Position numbers and translations under genes: made by a program. A model generated the notes under the pieces. The model did not search any database. It had not been told where the DNA came from and saw nothing but the letters and a program-made list of their open reading frames with translations. From positions 1-18,485 of the forward strand of contig JBJELF010000050.1 of NCBI GenBank assembly GCA_051879015.1: a stretch of DNA of 18,485 nucleotides, written 5' to 3'. Shown here piece after piece: positions 4,311 to 13,321 of the stretch. Source of the DNA: JBJELF01 sp051879015 (GTDB lineage Bacteria > Bacillota > Clostridia > Lachnospirales > Lachnospiraceae). Within the stretch, counting starts at the first letter, position 1, and every line of letters begins with the position of its first letter.

Positions 4311-7300
4311 ATGGAAAAAAACAGAATTCGACCTGTGGAATCAGGAAAAAGCATGAGAATGAGTTACTCAAAGCAAAAAGAAGTTCTGGATATGCCAAAT
4401 CTGATTGAAATTCAGAAAAAGTCCTATGAGTGGTTCCTGAACGAAGGCCTTAGAGAAGTTTTTGATGATATTTCTCCGATTGCGGATTTTAATGGCCAAA
4501 TGAGTTTAGAGTTTGGCGATTTTCGACTTTATACGGAAGAGAGTAAGTATACGATTGAAGAGTGTAAAGAAAGAGATGCAACTTATGCAGCTCCTTTGAA
4601 AGTCAAAGTAAGACTGTATAATAAAGAAAAAGAAGACCTTAAAGAACATGAGATTTTTATGGGTGATTTGCCGCTGATGACAGATACAGGTTCTTTCGTT
4701 ATTAATGGCGCAGAGCGTGTTATTGTCAGTCAGCTTGTACGTTCGCCAGGTATTTATTATGGAATTACCAAAGATAAGGTTGGTAAGGAGCTGTTTTCCT
4801 GCACGGTTATCCCAAATCGAGGCGCATGGTTAGAGTATGATACAGACTCCAACGATATTTTCTGGGTTCGTGTAGACCGTACCCGTAAAGTTCCAGTGAC
4901 CGTTTTGCTGCGTGCACTGGGTTGGGGAAGCAATCAGCAGATTTTAGATTTGTTAGGGGATGAGCCAAAGCTTCAGGCTTGTTTCCAGAAGGATGCAACG
5001 ACTAGTTACGAGGAAGGTCTGATTGAGTTATATAGAAAGATTCGTCCGGGCGAGCCATTGTCTGTAGACAGTGCTTCCAGCTTAATGAATGGTATGTTCT
5101 TTGATCCAAGAAGATACGATTTGGCTAAAGTAGGTCGTTATAAGTTTAATAAAAAATTAAGTTTCAAGAATCGTCTGAATGGACAGATTTTGGCAGATGA
5201 TGTGATTGATCCATCTACGGGAGAATTATTGTTTGCCGCTGGTACAACGCTTAATCGTGAGACTGCGATGCAGATTCAGAATGCTGCTGTAGAATATGTA
5301 TATATTTTGACGGAAGGTGATTATCGTACCAAAGTGTTGTCCAGTATGGAAGTAGATGCTGCTGAGTATCTCTCCTTTGACCCAGCTGAAGTTGGCATCG
5401 AGGAGTTGGTATACTATCCAGTATTGAAAAAGATTTTGGAAGAGAATGAGAGTGAGGAAGATATCAAGAGAGCCATCCGCAATGAGATGGGCGAGTTGAT
5501 TCCAAAGCATATTACCAAGGAGGATATTGTAGCATCGATTAACTATTGTATCCATCTGGAGTATGGCATTGGCAACAAGGATGATATCGACCATTTGGGA
5601 AATAGACGTATTCGTGCTGTGGGTGAGCTGCTGCAGAATCAGTACCGCATTGGTATGTCCCGTATGGAGCGTGTTGTAAGAGAGCGTATGACCACACAGG
5701 ATCTGGATGCTATCACTCCACAGTCCTTGATTAATATTAAGCCAGTGACTGCAGCTGTTAAGGAATTTTTTGGAAGTTCTCAGCTGTCCCAGTTCATGGA
5801 TCAGAATAATCCATTGTCCGAGTTGACTCATAAGAGACGTCTGTCTGCATTGGGTCCTGGTGGTTTGTCCAGAGATCGTGCAGGATTTGAAGTTCGAGAT
5901 GTTCATTATACTCATTATGGCAGAATGTGTCCTATTGAGACGCCCGAAGGTCCTAACATCGGTTTGATCAACTCGCTGGCAAGTTTTGCCCGTGTGAATG
6001 ATTATGGTTTTGTGGAGGCACCTTATCGTTTAGTCGATAAGTCTGATCCAAAGAATCCTCGTGTTACCGATGAAGTTCGTTATATGACTGCGGACGAGGA
6101 AGATGATTATATCGTAGCACAGGCAAATGAGCCTTTGGATGAAGACGGTCATTTCATTCATAACAACGTATCAGGTCGTTTCCGTGAGGAGACATCTGAG
6201 TTTAGAAAGAGTCAGATTGATTTGATGGACGTATCTCCAAGAATGGTATTCTCTGTGGCTACTTCCATGATTCCTTTCTTGCAGAATGATGATGCAAACC
6301 GTGCGTTGATGGGTTCTAACATGCAGCGTCAGGCTGTGCCGTTGATGTTGACACAGGCCCCAGCGGTAGGTACTGGTATGGAAGCAAAGGCAGCAAGAGA
6401 CTCCGGTGTCTGCGTTATTGCAAGAAATGATGGTGTAGTAGAGCGTTCCGCATCTAACGAAATTATCATCCGTCGTCCAGACGGTAAGAGAGACCAGTAT
6501 CGTCTGACTAAGTTTGCTCGCAGCAACCAGAGTAACTGCTACAATCAGAAGCCAATTGTTGTAAAGGGACAGAGTATTAAGGCAGGTGAGGTAATTGCCG
6601 ATGGTCCATCTACGAAGAATGGTGAGTTGGCTTTGGGTAAGAATCCATTGATCGGATTTATGACCTGGGAGGGTTACAACTACGAGGATGCGGTTCTGTT
6701 AAGTGAACGTTTGGTTCAGGATGATGTATTCACATCCATTCATATAGAAGAATATGAGGCAGAGGCTAGAGACACCAAGCTTGGCGCGGAGGAAATTACC
6801 CGAGATGTTCCAGGTGTGGGTGATGATGCGCTCAAGAATTTGGACGAGCAGGGTATCATCCGTATTGGTGCAGAGGTACGTGCGGGCGATATCTTGGTTG
6901 GTAAGGTTACACCAAAGGGTGAGACAGAGCTGACTGCAGAGGAGAGACTGCTTCGTGCGATTTTTGGTGAAAAAGCAAGAGAAGTAAGAGACACTTCCTT
7001 AAAGGTACCTCATGGTGCTTACGGTATCGTAGTGGATGCCAAGGTATTTACCAGAGAGAACAATGATGAGTTGTCCCCTGGTGTAAACAAGACTGTTCGC
7101 ATTTATATTGCTCAGAAGAGAAAGATTTCTGTTGGTGATAAGATGGCGGGTCGTCATGGTAACAAGGGTGTGGTTTCCAGAGTATTGCCGGTGGAAGATA
7201 TGCCATTTTTGCCAAATGGTCGTCCATTGGATATCGTATTGAATCCTTTGGGTGTGCCTTCTCGTATGAATATCGGTCAGATTTTGGAGATGCATTTGAG

Positions 7301-8189
7301 TTTGGCATCTCAGGTACTTGGATTTAATATCGCAACACCTATTTTTGACGGCGCAAATGAAAATGATATTCAGGACGCTCTGGAATTAGCAAATGATTAT
7401 GTCAATATGGAGTGGGAGGTTTTCCAGAAGAAATACGAAGAGGTGCTTCGTCAGGATGTAATGGATTACCTTGGCACTCATTTGGAGCATAGAGAACTCT
7501 GGAAGGGTGTAAACATTTCCAGAGATGGTAAAGTACGACTTCGTGATGGACGTACTGGTGAATATTTTGACAATCCAGTTACGATTGGTCATATGCATTA
7601 TTTGAAATTGCATCACTTGGTTGATGATAAGATTCATGCTCGTTCGACTGGTCCTTACTCACTGGTTACACAGCAGCCATTGGGTGGTAAGGCACAGTTT
7701 GGTGGACAGCGTTTCGGTGAGATGGAGGTTTGGGCTTTGGAGGCCTATGGTGCTTCCTACACCTTGCAGGAAATCCTGACTGTTAAGTCTGATGATGTTA
7801 TCGGTCGTGTCAAGACTTACGAGGCAATTATTAAGGGTGAAAACATTCCTGAGCCAGGTGTGCCAGAGTCCTTCAAGGTAATGCTGAAAGAGCTTCAGTC
7901 TTTGGGTCTTGATGTCAGAGTATTGAAGGAAGAGAACAACGGAGAGTATTCCGAAGTAGAGATTGCGGAGAACATTGAGGAGAGTGGTATCAACTTCCGT
8001 GATATCGAAAACGAGAATTCTCGTTACAGCAATAGCAGCAGTGATCGCGAATTTGCAAATTATGGCTATAGTACTGGAGTCATGAATGAAGAAGGCGACA
8101 TTGAAGATGACAAACTTGATTCGGACTATGAGAGCGATGATGATGCAATCGAGTTTGATGATGATTATAGTGACGACTATGTAGAATAA
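4311..8189 (+). CDS. rpoB: DNA-directed RNA polymerase subunit beta
   Basis: This 1292-residue protein is the beta subunit of RNA polymerase and forms the catalytic cleft with beta'. The N-terminal protrusion and lobe regions include GSFVINGAERVIVSQLVRSPG. The rifampicin region begins FFGSSQLSQFMDQNNPLSE at residue 486; its Q494, D497, H507 and S512 match E. coli Q513, D516, H526 and S531, so it looks wild type. The active-site segment GDKMAGRHGNKGVVS carries K944 and K952, equivalent to E. coli K1065 and K1073. The C-terminal clamp segment GGKAQFGGQRFGEMEVWALEA is present. From about residue 1205 an acidic Asp/Glu/Ser-rich tail of some 88 residues is appended. The Shine-Dalgarno site AGGGGTG (4294-4300) is weaker than its neighbours. 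rpoC follows after 14 nt. Confidence 0.98.
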   Translation: MEKNRIRPVESGKSMRMSYSKQKEVLDMPNLIEIQKKSYEWFLNEGLREVFDDISPIADFNGQMSLEFGDFRLYTEESKYTIEECKERDATYAAPLKVKVRLYNKEKEDLKEHEIFMGDLPLMTDTGSFVINGAERVIVSQLVRSPGIYYGITKDKVGKELFSCTVIPNRGAWLEYDTDSNDIFWVRVDRTRKVPVTVLLRALGWGSNQQILDLLGDEPKLQACFQKDATTSYEEGLIELYRKIRPGEPLSVDSASSLMNGMFFDPRRYDLAKVGRYKFNKKLSFKNRLNGQILADDVIDPSTGELLFAAGTTLNRETAMQIQNAAVEYVYILTEGDYRTKVLSSMEVDAAEYLSFDPAEVGIEELVYYPVLKKILEENESEEDIKRAIRNEMGELIPKHITKEDIVASINYCIHLEYGIGNKDDIDHLGNRRIRAVGELLQNQYRIGMSRMERVVRERMTTQDLDAITPQSLINIKPVTAAVKEFFGSSQLSQFMDQNNPLSELTHKRRLSALGPGGLSRDRAGFEVRDVHYTHYGRMCPIETPEGPNIGLINSLASFARVNDYGFVEAPYRLVDKSDPKNPRVTDEVRYMTADEEDDYIVAQANEPLDEDGHFIHNNVSGRFREETSEFRKSQIDLMDVSPRMVFSVATSMIPFLQNDDANRALMGSNMQRQAVPLMLTQAPAVGTGMEAKAARDSGVCVIARNDGVVERSASNEIIIRRPDGKRDQYRLTKFARSNQSNCYNQKPIVVKGQSIKAGEVIADGPSTKNGELALGKNPLIGFMTWEGYNYEDAVLLSERLVQDDVFTSIHIEEYEAEARDTKLGAEEITRDVPGVGDDALKNLDEQGIIRIGAEVRAGDILVGKVTPKGETELTAEERLLRAIFGEKAREVRDTSLKVPHGAYGIVVDAKVFTRENNDELSPGVNKTVRIYIAQKRKISVGDKMAGRHGNKGVVSRVLPVEDMPFLPNGRPLDIVLNPLGVPSRMNIGQILEMHLSLASQVLGFNIATPIFDGANENDIQDALELANDYVNMEWEVFQKKYEEVLRQDVMDYLGTHLEHRELWKGVNISRDGKVRLRDGRTGEYFDNPVTIGHMHYLKLHHLVDDKIHARSTGPYSLVTQQPLGGKAQFGGQRFGEMEVWALEAYGASYTLQEILTVKSDDVIGRVKTYEAIIKGENIPEPGVPESFKVMLKELQSLGLDVRVLKEENNGEYSEVEIAENIEESGINFRDIENENSRYSNSSSDREFANYGYSTGVMNEEGDIEDDKLDSDYESDDDAIEFDDDYSDDYVE

Positions 8190-8203
8190 GGAGGAGTGAC
8201 AAC

Positions 8204-11200
8204 ATGCCTGAAAACAATAATGAAACCTATCAGCCATTAGTATTCGATGCAATTAAGATAGGCTTGGCGTCACCTGAGGTTATCCATAAATGGTCTAGAG
8301 GTGAAGTTACAAAACCCGAAACCATCAATTACAGAACATTGAAGCCTGAGAGAGATGGACTTTTTTGTGAGCGTATTTTTGGACCACAGAAAGACTGGGA
8401 GTGTCATTGTGGTAAATACAAAAAAATTCGCTATAAGGGTGTAATCTGCGATCGTTGTGGTGTAGAGGTTACAAAGTCGAGCGTACGCCGTGAGCGTATG
8501 GGACATATTGAGTTAGCTGCTCCCGTTTCCCATATTTGGTATTTCAAGGGAATTCCTAGCCGTATGGGATTAATCTTGGATTTGAATCCAAGACTGTTGG
8601 ATAAGATTTTATATTTCGCTTCCTATATTGTATTGGATCCCGGTAAAACAAATCTGTCTTATAAGCAGGTATTGTCCGAGAAAGAATACCGCGATGCAAT
8701 TGATGAGTTTGGTTATGATTCCTTCCGCGCTGGTATGGGCGCGGAGGCAATTCAGGAGCTGTTGAAGGCCATCGATTTGGAAAAAGAATCCGCTGAAATG
8801 AAAGAGGCTCTCTTGAATTCTACTGGACAGAAGCAAGCAAAGATTATCAAGAGATTGGAGGTAGTGGAGGCGTTCCGCACCTCTGGAAATAGACCAGAGT
8901 GGATGATTATGAATGTAATTCCAGTCATTCCACCGGATTTGCGTCCTATGGTACAGCTGGAAGGCGGTCGTTTTGCTACTTCTGACTTAAATGATTTGTA
9001 TCGTAGAATTATCAACCGTAACAATCGTCTGGCTCGTCTGTTGGAGTTGGGCGCACCAGATATCATTGTCCGCAATGAAAAGAGAATGCTGCAGGAAGCG
9101 GTTGATGCTTTGATTGATAATGGTCGTCGCGGCAGAGCAGTTACTGGAGCAGGAAACCGTGCGTTAAAGTCACTGTCTGAGCTGTTAAAGGGTAAGCAGG
9201 GACGTTTCCGTCAGAATCTGTTGGGTAAACGTGTAGACTATTCTGGACGTTCTGTAATTGTCGTTGGACCAGAGTTGAAAATTTATCAATGTGGTCTTCC
9301 AAAGGAAATGGCAATTGAGTTGTTTAAGCCTTTTGTAATGAAAGAGCTGGTTTCCCGAGGAATTGCACAAAATATTAAGAGTGCCAAGAAGAAAGTGGAG
9401 AAGCTGGAGACAGAGGTGTGGGACATCTTGGAGGATGTTATCAAAGAGCATCCAGTTATGTTGAACCGTGCTCCTACCCTGCATCGTCTGGGTATTCAGG
9501 CTTTCGAGCCAATTCTGGTAGAGGGTAAGGCAATTAAGCTTCACCCATTGGTATGTACTGCATTCAATGCCGACTTTGATGGTGACCAGATGGCTGTGCA
9601 TTTGCCATTGTCTGTGGATGCCCAGGCAGAGTGTCGTTTCCTATTGTTATCTCCAAATAACTTGTTGAAGCCATCTGATGGTGGTCCAGTAGCTGTTCCT
9701 TCCCAGGATATGGTTCTTGGTATCTACTATTTGACAATGGGTCGTATGATTGATTATACAGACCGTTTGGCTTTGGCAAAGCAGGGAAGATATGAGATTA
9801 CTCCTGAAAAACTTGTTGAGTTGGAAGAGCGCATTGCCAATATTGAGCATACCTACTATTCTGAGGAAGAAGTAAGAGCAGCTGTCAATGCTGGAGAAAT
9901 TAAGATTGACACGATGTTCTATTATCTGGCAAAGGGCAAGAAGGCAGAGCGCATGATTGCTACCACTGCTCACGATATGTTGGGTCGTGCATTTAGTAAT
10001 GAGAATCAGGCTATCTTGGCCTACGAAAATGGCGATATTACGCTTCATCAGAAGATTCGTGTAAAGAGAAGTGGTTTTGCAGCAGACGGTACTCCAATTA
10101 CCAAGGTAATTGAGACAACCTTGGGACGTATTATTTTTAATGAAATTTTGCCGCAGGATTTAGGTTTTGTAGATAGAACAATCCCAGGAAATGAACTAGA
10201 TTTGGAAGTAGATTTTCATGTAGGCAAGAAGGGATTGAAGCAGATTTTGGAAAAAGTCATTAATGTACATGGTGTCACCAAGACAGCAGAAGTTTTGGAT
10301 GCTATCAAGGCGATGGGATATAAGTATTCCACCAAAGCCGCTATGACCGTATCCATTTCTGATATGACTGTGCCTTCACAAAAAGCAGAGATGATTCGCA
10401 AGGCGCAGGAGGATGTAGATACTATTGCAAAGCGTTACCGAAAAGGTTGGCTGACTGATGAGGAGCGTTACAAGGAAGTTATTAGTACCTGGCAGAAGAC
10501 GGATGATGCTCTTACAAAGGCGTTGTTGGATGGTTTGGATAAGTATAACAACATCCATATGATGGCAGATTCTGGAGCCCGTGGTTCTGATAAGCAGATT
10601 AAGCAGTTGGCAGGTATGCGTGGTTTGATGGCTGATACAACAGGTCATACGATTGAGTTGCCTATCAAATCTAATTTCCGTGAAGGTTTGGATGTATTGG
10701 AGTACTTTATTTCTGCTCATGGAGCTCGAAAAGGTATGTCTGATACCGCACTTCGTACTGCGGACTCTGGTTACTTAACCAGACGTTTGGTTGATGTATC
10801 TCAGGATGTCATTATCCGTGAGATTGACTGTTGTGCAGGCAAGTCCGAGATTCCATATATGGAGATTCAGGCATTCATGGATGGTGCAGAAACCATCGAG
10901 AGCTTGAAAGATCGTCTGACCGGTCGTTTCATCGCAGAGGACATTGTCAATCCAGATACTGGTGAAGTAGTGATTGCTGCTAATCAAATGGTAACACCAA
11001 GACGTGCTGGTGCTATTATCAATGCTTTGGATAAGCAGGGAAGAAAAACAGTCAAGATTCGTACGGTATTAAGCTGTCGTTCTCACTTGGGTGTATGTGC
11101 AAAATGTTATGGTTCCAACATGGCAACTGGACAGCCAGTGCAGGTTGGTGAGGCCGTTGGTATTATTGCAGCTCAGTCTATCGGTGAGCCAGGTACTCAG

Positions 11201-12205
11201 CTGACGATGCGTACCTTCCATACAGGTGGTGTAGCCGGTGGAGATATCACACAAGGTCTTCCTCGTGTTGAAGAGTTGTTTGAGGCACGTAAGCCAAAGG
11301 GTCTTGCAATTATTTCTGAAATTGCAGGTAATGTGGAAGTACGAGATACTAAAAAGAAGAGAGAAGTTGTGATTACAAATCCAGACAACGGGCTGAGCAA
11401 AGCATACTTGATTCCATATGGTTCCCGTTTGAAGGTGTTTGATGGAAACTATGTGGAGGCCGGTGACGAGCTGACGGAAGGTAGTGTAAATCCACATGAT
11501 ATCTTGAAGATTAAAGATGTACGTGCAGTGCAGGATTATATGCTTCGTGAGGTTCAGCGAGTTTATCGTTTCCAGGGTGTAGAAATTAATGATAAGCATA
11601 TCGAAGTAATTGTTCGTCAGATGCTGAAAAAGATTCGTGTCGAGGAGGGTGGAGACAGCGGCGTATTGCCAGGTGTGTCCATGGATGTATTAGATTACGA
11701 GGAGATGAATGAGCGTCTAATTGCAGAGGGTAAGCAGCCAGCTCAAGGCAAGCAGGTAATGCTTGGTATCACCAAGGCATCTTTGGCAACGAACTCCTTC
11801 TTATCTGCAGCCTCCTTCCAGGAGACAACTAAGGTATTGACTGAGGCGGCTATCAATGGAAAGATTGACCCATTGATTGGTTTGAAGGAAAATGTTATTA
11901 TTGGTCAGCTGATTCCAGCAGGTACTGGTATGAAGCGCTATCGCAATATCAAGCTGAGTACAGATCAGGCAATGGAAGATACTTTGACGCTGAGCGGAGA
12001 AGAGGACGAGACAGACTTCCCTGTTAAGGATGATGAAACTTTGAAATTGTCCGGTGATGATGAATCAGACGATTTTGATGGTGACGATGAGTTGGATGAA
12101 TCAGACGATTTTGATGATGACCCATATAAGAATTTATTAAAGGCACTCACAGAAGAGGATAATGTCACAGAGGACGATGAGGAAGAGGATTTTGAAGACG
12201 AGTAA
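8204..12205 (+). CDS. rpoC: DNA-directed RNA polymerase subunit beta'
   Basis: This 1333-residue protein is the beta' subunit carrying the catalytic magnesium. Zinc site 1 has C67, C69, C82 and C85. The active-site NADFDGD lies at residues 455-461 (D457, D459, D461). Zinc site 2 is formed by C876 or C877 together with C958, C965 and C968 (CRSHLGVCAKC). The bridge-helix and trigger-loop region includes AAQSIGEPGTQLTMRTFHTGG. No large lineage insertion like that of Proteobacteria was seen in the trigger loop. From about residue 1257 an acidic tail of 77 residues is appended, with internal repeats (TLxLSG and DESDDFD, the latter from a 22-bp direct DNA repeat at 12059-12080 and 12095-12116). AAGGAGG at 8188-8194 overlaps the rpoB stop codon, so translation is likely coupled. 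Confidence 0.98.
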   Translation: MPENNNETYQPLVFDAIKIGLASPEVIHKWSRGEVTKPETINYRTLKPERDGLFCERIFGPQKDWECHCGKYKKIRYKGVICDRCGVEVTKSSVRRERMGHIELAAPVSHIWYFKGIPSRMGLILDLNPRLLDKILYFASYIVLDPGKTNLSYKQVLSEKEYRDAIDEFGYDSFRAGMGAEAIQELLKAIDLEKESAEMKEALLNSTGQKQAKIIKRLEVVEAFRTSGNRPEWMIMNVIPVIPPDLRPMVQLEGGRFATSDLNDLYRRIINRNNRLARLLELGAPDIIVRNEKRMLQEAVDALIDNGRRGRAVTGAGNRALKSLSELLKGKQGRFRQNLLGKRVDYSGRSVIVVGPELKIYQCGLPKEMAIELFKPFVMKELVSRGIAQNIKSAKKKVEKLETEVWDILEDVIKEHPVMLNRAPTLHRLGIQAFEPILVEGKAIKLHPLVCTAFNADFDGDQMAVHLPLSVDAQAECRFLLLSPNNLLKPSDGGPVAVPSQDMVLGIYYLTMGRMIDYTDRLALAKQGRYEITPEKLVELEERIANIEHTYYSEEEVRAAVNAGEIKIDTMFYYLAKGKKAERMIATTAHDMLGRAFSNENQAILAYENGDITLHQKIRVKRSGFAADGTPITKVIETTLGRIIFNEILPQDLGFVDRTIPGNELDLEVDFHVGKKGLKQILEKVINVHGVTKTAEVLDAIKAMGYKYSTKAAMTVSISDMTVPSQKAEMIRKAQEDVDTIAKRYRKGWLTDEERYKEVISTWQKTDDALTKALLDGLDKYNNIHMMADSGARGSDKQIKQLAGMRGLMADTTGHTIELPIKSNFREGLDVLEYFISAHGARKGMSDTALRTADSGYLTRRLVDVSQDVIIREIDCCAGKSEIPYMEIQAFMDGAETIESLKDRLTGRFIAEDIVNPDTGEVVIAANQMVTPRRAGAIINALDKQGRKTVKIRTVLSCRSHLGVCAKCYGSNMATGQPVQVGEAVGIIAAQSIGEPGTQLTMRTFHTGGVAGGDITQGLPRVEELFEARKPKGLAIISEIAGNVEVRDTKKKREVVITNPDNGLSKAYLIPYGSRLKVFDGNYVEAGDELTEGSVNPHDILKIKDVRAVQDYMLREVQRVYRFQGVEINDKHIEVIVRQMLKKIRVEEGGDSGVLPGVSMDVLDYEEMNERLIAEGKQPAQGKQVMLGITKASLATNSFLSAASFQETTKVLTEAAINGKIDPLIGLKENVIIGQLIPAGTGMKRYRNIKLSTDQAMEDTLTLSGEEDETDFPVKDDETLKLSGDDESDDFDGDDELDESDDFDDDPYKNLLKALTEEDNVTEDDEEEDFEDE
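12059..12116 (+). repeat. 22-bp direct repeat inside the rpoC acidic tail
   Basis: Positions 12059-12080 are repeated exactly at 12095-12116, 36 bp apart and in frame. Both copies encode DESDDFD. A wider protein-level repeat (TLTLSGEEDETDF and TLKLSGDDESDDF) surrounds it, so the tail seems to have grown by short in-frame duplication. Confidence 0.85.
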
Positions 12206-12242
12206 ATCGTAAAAAAGGTGTAATTTTCAGCATCGTGAGCAT

Positions 12243-12287
12243 AAAAACGGTCAATACAAGCAAAAAATGCTTGTGTTGGCCGTTTTT
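12243..12287 (+). terminator. Intrinsic terminator after rpoC
   Basis: A 20-bp stem pairs 12243-12262 with 12268-12287 (two G-U pairs) across a five-A loop. The right arm ends in five T. It lies 37 nt after the rpoC stop and should end the rpoBC unit. The A-run at the left foot means it could also work on the other strand. Confidence 0.85.
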
Positions 12288-12671
12288 CGTGTATGGTCGT
12301 GGGTGGCATGGTGAGAAATCAGGAAAAGGTCTTCTGTCTGCTGGATAATGTTTGAGAAAGAAAAAACAGATGGTTGGAACAAATATCTTGAATAAGATAC
12401 CTGTTCCAACCACCTGTTTTAAGAAAGGGAGGAGAACGGTGCATCTAATATGCACCTTGTATTATGAAAAAAATTAAATAGCAACGAATTGCTGAAATTG
12501 ACTTTTATATATGGTAGTGCCCCAAGAGGCATGTCCGTTATTTAGTAAGAACTTCTTTTGTTCTTATGGTTAAAGTATATTTGGAAAAAGTGAAGAAAAC
12601 GTGAGAGTGATGTAAATCTTCTTTGAATGAAAAATGAACAATTTATGAACGAAGTTCTATCATATGGAATG
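12288..12671. other. Gene-free region between rpoC and the isomerase gene, with several hairpins
   Basis: No convincing gene was found on either strand. A large hairpin pairs 12363-12381 with 12402-12420 (19 positions, one mismatch) and has a nested TATCTT/AAGATA stem (12384-12399). On the - strand it is followed by six T, so it could terminate transcription coming from the right. Smaller hairpins are GGTGCAT/ATGCACC (12438-12456) and TAAGAAC/GTTCTTA (12546-12566). The stretch 12460-12660 is AT-rich. A small RNA is possible but no defined promoter for one was seen. Confidence 0.5.
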
Positions 12672-12700
12672 TTGCGAAAATAGAGAAAATGCTATATAAT
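12672..12700 (+). promoter_or_regulatory. Promoter of the isomerase-to-gntR gene group
   Basis: TTGCGA (12672-12677) and a perfect TATAAT (12695-12700) are spaced by 17 bp. No TG lies at the extended -10 position. Expected start is near 12707, giving a leader of about 80 nt before the ATG at 12790. Confidence 0.75.
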
Positions 12701-12789
12701 AAGAAGAACCGATATAGTTTTCAGTTATTAAATTGTTGGTGCTTGTCGGGTTGGCATGTCATTTTTGCAGAAAAGAAAGGAAAAATAAA

Positions 12790-13317
12790 ATGGAAACGCA
12801 ACAGAATCCAATCGTAACCATTGAAATGGAAAACGGAGATATTATGAAGGCGGAGCTGTATCCAGAAATCGCTCCCAATACAGTAAACAATTTTATCAGC
12901 TTAGTAAAGAAAGGCTTTTATGATGGTGTTATTTTTCATAGAGTCATTTATGGTTTTATGATCCAAGGCGGTGACCCGCAGGGTGTTGGTGTCGGTGGAC
13001 CAGGCTATTCTATCAAGGGTGAGTTCCGTCAGAATGGTTTTGACAATCCATTGAAGCACACACCAGGCGTTCTCTCCATGGCTCGCACTATGATGCCAAA
13101 TTCTGCTGGAAGTCAGTTCTTCATTATGCACAAGGTATATCCATCTTTGGATGGTGCCTACGCTGCTTTTGGACAGATTATTGAGGGGATGGATGTGGTT
13201 GAAAAGATTGCTGCTGTTCGAACCGATTTCAGAGATCGTCCATTGAAGAAACAGATGATGAAAAAAGTCACAGTAGAGACTTTTGGGGTAGATTATCCAG
13301 AGCCAGAAAAATGCTAA
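12790..13317 (+). CDS. Cyclophilin-type peptidyl-prolyl cis-trans isomerase
   Basis: This 175-residue single-domain protein is a cyclophilin that speeds cis-trans isomerisation of proline peptide bonds during protein folding. Active-site residues are visible: R51 in FHRVIYGFMIQGGDPQG, F56, Q59, and the GSQFFI motif (Q109, F110). AAFGQIIEGMDVVEKI is also typical. The position of the human CypA tryptophan that contacts cyclosporin A (WLDG) reads SLDG here (S119). There is no signal peptide, so it should be cytoplasmic. The ATG at 12790 is chosen because AAAGGAAA lies at 12777-12784; an upstream in-frame ATG at 12733 would add 19 hydrophobic, Cys-containing residues unlike the family start. It heads a probable five-gene operon. 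Confidence 0.92.
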   Translation: METQQNPIVTIEMENGDIMKAELYPEIAPNTVNNFISLVKKGFYDGVIFHRVIYGFMIQGGDPQGVGVGGPGYSIKGEFRQNGFDNPLKHTPGVLSMARTMMPNSAGSQFFIMHKVYPSLDGAYAAFGQIIEGMDVVEKIAAVRTDFRDRPLKKQMMKKVTVETFGVDYPEPEKC

Positions 13318-13321
13318 GCTC

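Noticed and set aside
5766..5846. Possible rifampicin-resistance changes in rpoB
   Set aside because: Q494, D497, H507, R510 and S512 all match the sensitive consensus.
12165..12455. 96-codon - strand open frame over the rpoC end and terminator
   Set aside because: It crosses two long hairpins and overlaps rpoC antisense; no ribosome site and no family resemblance.
12439..12477. 12-codon frame from GTG 12439 after GGGAGGAG, a possible leader peptide
   Set aside because: Too short to judge, not close to any downstream gene, and upstream of the promoter for the isomerase operon.
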